Shown here: positions 32,198 through 41,072 of the stretch, piece by piece | Numbering within the stretch: position 1 is the stretch's first letter | Layout: every line of letters begins with the position of its first letter | Source of the DNA: Closterium sp. Naga37s-1 | Lineage: Eukaryota; Streptophyta; Zygnematophyceae; Desmidiales; Closteriaceae | NCBI GenBank assembly: GCA_947471745.1 | Contig: CANJKZ010000724.1 | Location: forward strand, 3,329,501-3,393,500 | DNA: 64,000 nt | Direction of reading: 5' to 3' | Translations under genes and position numbers: made by a program | The notes under the pieces: generated by a model | The model's input: only the letters and a program-made list of their open reading frames with translations | Database searches by the model: none | Told to the model about the DNA's origin: nothing

Positions 32198-32545
32198 TGT
32201 GAGAGTACGATAGCTTTACCAACTTGGATTTACCTTATTATGCATTATCCTGCTCTGTCTTATTCTATTATGCATGCTTCTGCTCGTTTTCCTTAGATAC
32301 ATTGCTTACAATATTTTATTATTGTTATAGCACCGTTCTAGGTGGCCTGCACCAGGTTATGTGCTTTTCGGTTTACACTGAGAGGCCTCTACCGAATTTG
32401 GGAAGGATTGATTCGGGATGCTTCGCGACCCTCGGAACCGTCACGTAATCCTGGTTACTGGCCTTGTGTCATGACTATATATAGCCTTGTGTTGTGCCTT
32501 GAATTCATAATCTATTGTGTGAACTCGATCCTCAAGGGGACATGG
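32198..32545 (+). repeat. Gypsy B putative 3' LTR
   Basis: Starts TGTGAGAGTACG directly after the polypurine tract. An end at GGGGACA (32538-32544) is a guess, since no 5' LTR is present in the window to compare. It includes an AT-rich block with TTATTATTG and a GACTATATATAGCC TATA-like stretch at 32472-32485, which would suit an LTR promoter. Confidence 0.4.
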
Positions 32546-32559
32546 TGGACCAGGGAGTG

Positions 32560-34380
32560 CTGGTCGTGGCGGTGGTCTGCCCAGCTCGGTGTCGCGTGGT
32601 GTCACGCTGCCTCCCTGCCCGTACGTGGTTCATCTGGGGTGTCGTGCGGGATTTTGCTATGGTCGTTTCCACGCTCAGAGTCAGTGCTTTGCGCAACTTA
32701 CTGACTGCGTCCGCGCACAATTTGGCCTTGGCCCCGCTCCGTACTGGGCCCCGCTTGCTTGCTCTCGTGGACTTGGTTTGTGGGAATTGTCTGCGGTAGA
32801 GTTAGTTGATGCTTTAGGCTGTAGTGATGTATGCTGATGTGGACTATAGCGCTGCTGGATCCATTCGCTTGTGTTTTTTAAGTTTAGGTTCTTTGCTTGT
32901 TGCTAGCGTGGATGCTTCTACTTCTAGTCTAGGTGCTTGTGTAGTTACTAGCCTAGGTGCACCTACGGCTGAGGCGTCGCTCTCTTTCACGCTGGACTCT
33001 GGCGCCTCCCAGTGCTTCTTCTGTGACCACACGTCTCTCACTCCGCTTTCTGCTCCGGTTCTAGTTGCACTGGCTGATCCTACGTCAAGACCAGTCATTG
33101 CACGCAGCTCAACCACCCTTCAGTGCCCGGCTTTTCCCTCTGGTGTCCTCGCTGGTCTCCACATCCCCTCGTTCTCTCGGAACTTTGTGGATGTTGGATA
33201 CCTTCAGGATCGTGGGATCACAGTCACCTCTCTTGGGCACGGGAGGACTGCGATTGGTACAGTTGCTTCCACCGGGGCGCTTCTTACCACGTTCACTAGG
33301 GAGCCTGGCTCAGGTCTCCACGTTTTGCATACTACATACCCCAAGGTAGCTGCGATTGATCAGGTAGCTGTGTCGAGCTCCTGTAGGTCCCTTTCCCACT
33401 GGACAATCCTGTGGCACCACCATCTTGGTCACCCGTCCCTCACACGCATCCACAGCATGGCTTGCCTGCATCTTGTCTCAGGTCTTCCGTGCGTCTTTGC
33501 ACCGCTCCCTCCTTCGTCTGCGCCGTGGTGCACTCCTTGTGTCGAGGGTCGGTTGCAGCACTCCTCACTCCTCCTCCCTTCGTCCAGCCACCGTACCCTT
33601 CCAGACTCTCCACTTGTACGCCTGGGGCCCTGCCCCTCAAGCTGGGCCCGAGAGGAGGAGCTTCTTTTCGGTGGTCGTTGATGACTACTCCTGTTACACC
33701 ACGGTGTTTCCCTAGTGAAGAAGTCCGACGTGACTGAGGCCACTCGTGGTAGTCGTTTTGTTTGTCTTCACTCCAACCTTGGGGATGAGTTTCGCTCCAG
33801 CATTCTTCACGGATTCTGTAGCGAGCAAGGCATCACCCAGTCCTCGGCGCTTGCGGAGTCCCTACAGTAGAATGAGGTTGCTGTGCGCCGCATAGGCATG
33901 GTCATGGAGATTGCCCGCACCTCCATCTTCCATGCACGTGCGCCCCATTTTCTATGGCCCTACGTGGTTCGCTACGCCGCCCACCAGCTGAACCTTTGGC
34001 CTTGTGTCTCCCTGTTAGGGCCTTCACCGACCAGTCTTTGGACTGGGTCCCCTAGTGTTGCGTCGGATTTTCGTATCGGAGCTACCTTGCGCTTTGTCCG
34101 CGACACCTTTGCGGACAATCTCTCGGATCGCGCCCTTCCTTGTGACTTCCTTGGTTTCCCGGTGAGCTCCTTTGACTACACCTTTTACCACCCACCCCTC
34201 CACTGGTTCCATGACTCTTGTGATGTCACCTTTGACGAGTCAGTGTCTTGCTACACCCGGTACCTTTTTCGCTGACAACAAGGCCATGATCCTCCTATGT
34301 TGAGAGCTTCGACTGGAGAGCAGAGTGAAACACATCGACGTGAGGTACTTTCTTCTGTGAGAGCTGCAGCAACGCGGTAT
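32560..34380 (+). pseudogene. E9: decayed copia fragment, integrase fused to RNase H
   Basis: Same lineage as E4 and E5, with no LTR visible. Zinc knuckle near 32605-32680 (CPYVVHLGCRAGFCYGRFH; the second Cys of CX13C is shifted or mutated). Protease LDSGASQCFFC (32992-33024); HHCC region to 33590; frame change; integrase in pieces, with a TAG at 33868-33870 in place of a Gln in the conserved PQQNG motif; integrase end 33883-34275. At about 34262 the sequence jumps directly to RNase H (ADNKAMILLC, KHIDVRYFLL) with RT missing, so about 2 kb was deleted. It breaks off near 34380. Confidence 0.8.
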
Positions 34381-34645
34381 TTATCTGTGTAATTTCCCTG
34401 ATTTTAGGGTGATTTCAGACATGTCACCCAGTAGAGACTGAAATTTCAGAGTTAATGAGTTTTTAACACTGATCCATTCAGAGTAATACTTTAGGGGACC
34501 CTGAATTCTTGTATACCCTCTCAAAGTAGTAGTTTTACGGTCCCTGTCATTACAGAGTACGAGTCCTGTGGACCCCGAATGAGACATTATTGAGGTGAAG
34601 GTTCCAGGGAACTTTGTACAAGTACCCCCCATGTGCGTAATCCCC

Positions 34646-34692
<47 letters not shown>

Positions 34693-35135
34693 CTTTATCG
34701 GGATGAAGTTCGAAATTTTGTTACGATACACCCGCCATCAAGATCGTATAGTGTCGATGTAGCACAGTCCCAGCTCGAGCGAACATAGCACCAGGTATCG
34801 CACCGGAGTACAGTTACTTCTCGCCAAATCCCGCATGTTCAAAGGGTTGCTTGCCTGTCGTAACTGTACGAATGTGAAACTAACAGAATGCTGTGTTACA
34901 GGATTTTCAGCAAGGCATGACACATAACAAAAGTGCGAATTTCCTAGCGTATCAGCAAAAGATCAAATCTGGTGACATCCGAAGTGTCGCATTTCCGAAG
35001 TGTCCCAACACTGAGCAATTAGGGTGCTGTTTTTCTGGAAAATATGCCTTCAGGGAAAAAATATATAAAAAAAAAGGTGGACATCGGGGTACCTAAATTT
35101 GAAACGTCAGCCCTGGACGCGGCCAGGCACGTTTG
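34381..35135. other. Non-coding stretch with a long C tract
   Basis: No open frame with recognisable domains. Contents: unassigned sequence 34381-34640, the C45 tract at 34647-34691, then moderately AT-rich DNA. It may be host spacer or an unrecognised non-coding element. Confidence 0.4.
34647..34691. repeat. C45 homopolymer
   Basis: Forty-five C in a row after TCCCCT, the longest homopolymer in the window. On the other strand it is G45, able in principle to form G-quadruplex. The true length is uncertain because homopolymers this long are hard to sequence. Confidence 0.85.
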
Positions 35136-35727
35136 TCTCAGGAGTGATGCATAGCGGAATGGGTAAACTAGAAAGTGGATGGGGTACAAACCTAAGAGCT
35201 GTACCCCTAGAACGCACCTCACTACAGCCTAACATTGTTATTACACTTTGACACACCCACATAGGCTAAGTGAGGGGCATCAAGGAAACGAACAAGTGAC
35301 AGCACATGGTCATAAGACCAGTCAAGACAAGAAACACAACAAATCTAAGGGTGGATCTCAAGATCACCACGCAGTTCGAGCACAAACAAGGGGCCACAAG
35401 GCCAAACTGAGGGGCATCAAAGCAAGCACACTAAGCAAACGGTCACAAAAGCAGTCAAGAGAAGCAACAAAACAAAGCTCAGGGTGGATCACAAAATCAC
35501 CACGCAGTCTGAGCACAAGCAAGCGCCCATAAGGCCTGTTCAACAGTTCACAAATATATATATAAATGCGAGAACAAACAGAGCAAGAAACAAGAGGCAA
35601 GACTACCGCAATCGGGGGCCTGCCTCAACATGGCCTAGCTGATGATAGAAACTGTGGTGGTCACCAAGTGGAAGGGCCTTGGTGAAGATGTTTGCAGTGT
35701 TGGCCGCTGATGCCACAAAGTCCAAAC
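35136..35727 (-). mobile_element. E10: 3' end of a minus-strand copia element
   Basis: Contains a 3' LTR (35136-35253, 118 bp, plus strand TCTCAGGAG...TTTGACA), the polypurine tract next to it, a 3' untranslated region, and the RNase H C-terminus on the minus strand 35727-35603 (NTANIFTKALPLGDHH, stop at 35603-35605). The conserved GGGTGGATC(A/T)CAA block appears twice (35349 and 35483). Its upstream part is replaced by E11 at 35728. Confidence 0.7.
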
Positions 35728-36113
35728 TGTCAAAGTGTAATAACAATGTTAGGCTGTAGTAAGGTGCCTTCTAGGGGGTACAGCTTTTAGGTTTGCACAT
35801 TCGTACCCCATCCACTTTCTAGTTCACCCATTCCGCTATGCATCACTCTTGAGATGGTATCATGAGTAGGTATGCTCATAGCCTAGCCTAGCCTAGTACT
35901 GCTCCACCTCCGTAGTCACGCCGTCGCTCCATAATCACCCAGCCTACATAGCGCGCGCCACCCAGCAGAGAAACGCGCGCCCGTGCTCCGCCTTAGGCTG
36001 CCCCGTTCTCTGCCTTAGGCTGCCCCGTTCTCTGCATTAGGCTGCCTCGCGCTGTGCCTTAGGCTGCCCCATGTTCTGCCTTAGGCTGCCCTGCTCTACC
36101 TTAGGCTGCCCCG
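35728..36113 (+). mobile_element. E11: 5' LTR, PBS and leader of a plus-strand copia element
   Basis: LTR 35728-35854 is the reverse complement of the E10 LTR apart from scattered changes and about 9 extra bases, so the two are the same family in opposite orientation. It is followed at 35855 by TGGTATCATGAGTAGG, a variant primer binding site, then a leader with about six units of CCTTAGGCTGCCCCGTTCTCTG (35990-36112). E12 begins inside this leader at 36114; the rest of E11 is not recognised on the far side. Confidence 0.65.
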
Positions 36114-36252
36114 TGTCAAAACATGTTTATGTAATGTTAGTGATGTTAGGCCGTAATGGGTTACTCCCTATGGGGTACAACCCTTTGTTAGGGTTGCTAC
36201 TTAAACCACTCATCCTGCTTCAGTCAATCATTTATGTTTCCATATTCTGACA
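36114..36252 (+). repeat. E12 5' LTR
   Basis: 139 bp, TGTCAAAACATG...ATTCTGACA, followed directly by the primer binding site. Matches 53341-53429 over its first 89 bases. Confidence 0.85.
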
Positions 36253-36299
36253 TGGTATCAGAGCAGGTACGTTCCTTAGGGCCCACCGAACGTTCCGCC

Positions 36300-36955
36300 C
36301 TGCCCGGACTTGAAACCTCTTTTTTTTCCTGCCCTGCTGCCTAGCGCCAGCGCGTGCCTTACTGCCCTGCCCGCGCGCGCCCAGCTGCCCTGCTACTGAG
36401 CGCCCTGCTGCCCTGCCTGAGCGCCGCCCTGTTCGCGCGCGCTCTGCCTGTAGCTGCACTGCCCTGCCTGCCCGCGCGCTCTGCACACGCACCCTGCGCC
36501 AGCGCGCCCTGCTGCCCAGCACGCCAGCGCGCCCCGCTGCCTAGCACGTCAACGCGCCCCGCTGCCCAACGCGCCAGCGCGCCCCGCTGCCCGACGCGCC
36601 AGCGCGCCCTACTGCCCAGCGCCCCAGCGCGCCCCGCTGCCCAGTGCGCCAGCGCGCCACGCTGCCCAACGCGCCAGCGCGCCCCGCTGCCCAGCGCGCC
36701 AGCGCGCCCCGCTGCCCAATGCGCCAGCGCGCCCCGTTGTCAGACGCGCCAGCGCGCCCCGCTGCCCATCGCGCCAGCGCGCCCTGCTGCCAAACGCGGC
36801 AGCGCGCCCCGCTGCCCACCGCGCCAGCGCGCCCCGCTGCCCAGCGCGCCAGCGCGTCCCGCTGCCCACCGCGCCAGCGCGTCCCACTGCCCAGCGCGCC
36901 AGCGCGCCCCGCTGCCCAGCGCGCCCTGCGAAACCCTAGGTGCTGCTGCCCTATG
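36300..36955 (+). repeat. E12 leader: CGCGCCAGCGCGCCCCGCTGCC tandem repeats
   Basis: About 20 imperfect copies of a unit near 24-27 bp from 36480 to 36930, preceded by looser CGCGCGC/CTGCCCTG sequence. It occupies the place between PBS and gag, as in E2, E4 and E5, but the unit is different from theirs. Open frames exist on both strands only because the repeat lacks stops. Confidence 0.8.
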
Positions 36956-36960
36956 AGCTA

Positions 36961-37498
36961 CCGTCATACCCCGGATATAAGCGCCACCCTCGGATAAGCG
37001 CCTGGCGCTTTTAATTGGCGTGTGGCGGTTATATCCGCTGCTCGATTATAAGCGCACCCCCTGAAAAAACTTGTTTTATTATAAGCGCACGTTAACTTTA
37101 AAATTTGAAATGTGTTCAAAACACTGTAACGATTTTTACTTCAGCAGGCGGATGTGTTGGAGATTCGGGTCCCTTCACATTCGGACCCTTCAGATTCAGT
37201 TCCCTTCACATTCGGACCCTGCGGGTCCAGTCAGCAGGAGCTGTCAGAAGCTGGATGTGAGTCAGATTGAGTGTATCTCCCAGCGCGCGCGAGAATTTCA
37301 GATGACCCCATGTAACTTCGACTCGATTGAAAAGGCAAGCACAAGATCTACAGTTTGATGTTGAAAAATACAAAAAAAAAAATGTATATGCCATTTTATA
37401 AATGCCCGACGCTTATAAATTTACTCGATTATAAGCCCACCCCCCTAAATACCTATTTTATTATTGCCCCCCATGGGGGTATATCCGGGGTATGACGG
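36961..37498. mobile_element. MITE-a: 538-bp non-autonomous DNA transposon with TA target site
   Basis: Perfect terminal inverted repeats of at least 19 bp: CCGTCATACCCCGGATATA at 36961-36979 and its reverse complement at 37480-37498. It is flanked by TA on both sides (36959-36960 and 37499-37500), and the E12 leader repeat sequence resumes cleanly afterwards. TA duplication suggests the Tc1/mariner/pogo superfamily. Inside are several copies of (C/T)GATTATAAGC(G/C)CACC near both ends and a TTCACATTCGGACCCT repeat (37170-37225). No transposase frame. Confidence 0.88.
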
Positions 37499-37607
37499 TA
37501 CTGCCTGCTACTGCCCTAGGTGCTAGCGCCTGCTGCTGCCGCCCTAGGTGCTACTACGCTGCTACTGCCGCCTGTGCTACTGCTGCTACTAGCTGCCACT
37601 GCCTGCC

Positions 37608-39826
37608 ATGGCTACTACCACTGTCCTACGTCAGCGGCAGCCGAGTGTGCAGGAGTCTCTCTCGCCGCAGCAGCTACGCGATTGGGCAATCTGGTGGGGC
37701 AGCCCCGGTGGTGGAGCTAGCCGTGCTAGGGCTGGAGGTGCTGGTGCTGGCGGTCGTCGTACTCGTCGGCGGGAGCCGCTCTCGTCGCAGCAACTTTGCA
37801 AGAGGGCTGTCCGGTGGGGCAGCCCCGGTGGCGGAGCCTGGTGTGCTACTACTGGAGGTCCCTGTGAGTCTACTCCTGCTGGTAGTGCTGCTGGTAGACG
37901 CGGAGGTTCTGGGGGTGGACAGCAGTGGCAGCAGCGTCCGCCGGAGACTCTCTCCCCGCAGCAGCTTTGTGAGTGGGCTGTCCGGTGGGGCAGCCCCGGT
38001 GGCGGAGCTTGGGGTACTAGTGTTGGGGGTGGAGAGGCACCTGGTGGCGTAGAGGCTGCTAGTCTTGGTGCTTTTGACTCGGCTAGCACAAGTGCAGAGC
38101 ATGAGGAGGCCTTGCACAATATTACTCTCGACTCAGGCGCGTCTCGTTGCTTCTTCCGCGACAGCACCACAGTCACACCACTCACAGTCCCTGTCCCTGT
38201 CACACTGGCCGACCCCTCTGGGGGCCCGGTAGTCGTGCGTGGCGCCACTGTTCTCCCTTGTCTGGCGGCCCCTTCCGGCCTCCTCAAAGGTCTCCACCTC
38301 CCCTCGTTCGCTAAGAACTTGGTGGCTACCTCTGTCCTCGAGGACCAGTGGGTCACTGTCACCTAGCCTGGAGGCGAGCAAGTGGCGATCTGTACGGAGT
38401 CGCGCACTGGTGAGCACCTCGCCACGTTCACCCGGAGGCCTGGGTTTGGCCTGTACACACTGACCACTGAGTTTGCACTGGTTGCTGATTCAGGTCAGGT
38501 AGCTGCGTTGGTTGAGGTCGCCTCGACTTGTTCATGTTGTCTCCTCACACACCAGACTCTCCTCTGGCACCACCAACTTGGCCACCCCTCCCTGCCACGC
38601 TTGCGTGACATGCACTCGCGTCTCCTTGTGTCTGGTCTCCCCAGGTCCCTGCCCCCGCTTCCGAGGTCGCTTGCACCGCCCTGCTTTCCCTGCGTCGAGG
38701 GGCGGCAGCGCACCGCTCCTCACTCCTCCTCGTTTCCTCCTACCACTGCTCCTCTGCAGACCCTGCACATGGACGTGTGGGGCCCCGTCCGCATCACTGG
38801 ACAGGGTGGCGAGCACTACTTTTTGCTGGTTGTCGACGACTACACGCGCTACACTACGGTCTTCCCCTTGCAGAGCAAGGCGGATGTCTGCGGTGTCTTG
38901 ATCCCCTGGATCCGCGCTATTTGTCTCCAGCTTCGCGCTCGGATCCACGAGGACCTACCTATCCTGTGGCTGCACTCTGACCGAGGTGGCGAGTTTTGCT
39001 CCCACCTCCTTGAGGACTTCCGTGGTGCTGAGGGCATCTGCCAGACATACACGCTTCCGGCCTCTCCACAGCAGAATGGGATTGCAGAGCGCCGCATTGG
39101 CTAGGTGATGGAGGTTACTCGCACCTCGATCGTCCATGCGGCTGCTCCCCATTGTCTGTGGCCGTTTGCGGTCCGATACGATGCTAAGCAACTCAACCTC
39201 TGGCCCCGTGTCTCCCACCCGGAGACCTCTCCCACTCTGCGGTGGTTGGGCGAGGTTGGTGATGCGTCGCCGTTTCGGGTCTGGGGTGCCCTTTCGCTTG
39301 TTCGCGACCCCCCTGCGGGGAAATTCTCTCCCCGCACTCTTCGCTGCGTCTTTCTTGGCTTCCCTACCGACGCCCTGGGCTGGCACAGACAATGTTGGGG
39401 GTGTTGGGTCTGGGGGTGCTGGGTCTAGGGGTGCTGAGTGTCCTGTCGGTACAGGAGGTACTGGAGGTACTGGTACTGGTGGTCTCGCTACGAGTCGGCA
39501 GGAGGCTCTTTCGCCGGAGCGACTTTACGAGTGGGCGGTCCAGTGGGGTAGCCCTGGTGGTGGAGCTAGCTGTCTTAGAGCGGGAGGTGCTGGGGCTACT
39601 GGAGCTGGAAGTACTGGCACTGCTGGAGCTGGAGGGTCTGCTGCTGGTGGTTCTGGGGTTGCTCGTGCTGGTAGCACTAGTGCGCGTCGGCAGGAGACTC
39701 TCTCGCCAGAGCGGCTTCGCGAGTGGGCTGTACAGTGGGGTGGCCCTGGTGGTGGAGCTCGCCGCTGGACGTACTGGACGTGCTGGAGGTACTGGAGGTG
39801 CTGCTGCTGTGGGTAGTCCTGGTGGT
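37608..39826 (+). pseudogene. E12 gag remainder, protease and integrase
   Basis: From ATG 37608 the protein has three copies, about 55-60 residues apart, of a segment like LSPQQLCEWAVRWGSPGGGA (37646, 37770 and 37945), where E4 and E5 have one such motif before the zinc knuckle. No zinc knuckle is seen. Protease LDSGASRCFFRDS (38131-38169). TAG at 38364-38366, then HHCC and integrase to a TAG at 39102-39104 (LHSDRGGEF, QQNGIAERRIG), then 39105-39390 to the integrase end. A short deletion leads to a Gly/Ala linker with two more SPERLREWAVQWG motifs (39505 and 39695), cut by E13. The gag N-terminal domain is absent. Confidence 0.8.
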
Positions 39827-41058
39827 TGCGGAGATAACTACTACAACGAGAGCTAGACTACGGGCTAGGCACGGGTGCTCGTGTGATCTCTGCGTTCGTT
39901 GGTCCTTAGTGGTTTTCCTAGTGCTCACACAGCTTGCTAGTTCACTGGGAGAATTGGCAAGAGTTTCACTAGAGAAAGTTGACAACAATGGTACAATGAA
40001 GTTGGCATGGAAAGACTACATCAGAGCTAGCACTCAGGTCGGTCGACTGCCAGCGCAGCATGGTCGACCGCGTTCCAGCACGACTTGGTCGACCACGCTC
40101 CAGCAGTGCAAAGTCGACGACGTGCCAACGTCGCAGGTTGACGGCGTGCCAACGCTGCTCACGCAGAACAGCAGCGCACCCGCTTCGCAGGTGCTCGCAG
40201 ATGATTGGCGGGCTGAGCCTCGTCACCTGCACAATACACACACCAAGTCATCCTCGTGCTGACGACTCCACCTGATCCGCCATGTCGACCTCGGGATACC
40301 ACCACCGAGGTCGGACTCGCCAACTTTGCCTGGGCGACCGTCGCACTCCTCCGCAGAACCTCGTCGCCCAGGTAACCGGGTCGACTGGGCAACCACGTCG
40401 ACCAGCTGCTCCTGTGCGTGCCCGTCGACCTCCCAAGTCGACGACCACCCCAAGTCGACCTCACCAGGTCGACCACACCTCTAGTCGACCAGCTCCAGGT
40501 CGACGTCACTCCTGGTCGACCAGCTCCACGTCGACCAGCACTCCTGGTCGACCGGCTCCATGTCGACCAGCGCAGTTGTCAGCCGATCACCCAAGTCGGC
40601 TACCCGAAGGCGACGTCACCAAGTTGACGCCCTGCTACTCAACGCCCAGCTGCTCGGCGTCCTGAGTCGAGGTCGACGTCGGCCCCTCCGCCGTCGACCA
40701 CCAGGTCAGGTCGACCACCAGGTCAGGTCGACCACCAGGTTAAGTCGACCACCAGGTCGACATAACGCCTGGTCGACCAACCACCAAGTCGACCAGCAGT
40801 CCCGTCAGCCGACCACCCAAGTCGGCTGCCCCAAGTTGACGTCATCAAGTTGACGTCCTCCGTAGGTCAACTTCCCAGGTCGACCTCCCTGAAGTCGGCT
40901 TCATACTGAAGTCGACCCCGTGCAGTGGTCCCCGTGCAGGTCAACCTCCTCGTCAACCAGCTCGCCCACTGCTGGAGGTCGGCTGCTCCCCTCACATCCG
41001 ACCACGAAGTCGGCTCCGCCCAAGCGAGGACGGGGCCAACACACAACTCCCATTGACA
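39827..41058 (-). repeat. E13 3' LTR, rich in GTCGAC
   Basis: 1232 bp. From about 40040 to 40920 it carries dozens of GTCGAC or near-GTCGAC sites, often in AGGTCGACCACC or CAAGTCGACC contexts, including short tandem runs (40700-40770). Several unrelated frames stay open across it; none shows a domain. Confidence 0.93.
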
Positions 41059-41072
41059 CTCCCCTGCCGCGT

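Noticed and set aside
32198-32545. Envelope-like gene after gypsy B integrase
   Set aside because: The sequence after the chromodomain is a polypurine tract and an AT-rich LTR-like segment; no membrane-protein frame.
40040-40920. Coding repeats in the E13 LTR (frames of 100-130 codons)
   Set aside because: Present in both LTRs and explained by GTCGAC repeats; no domain or start context.
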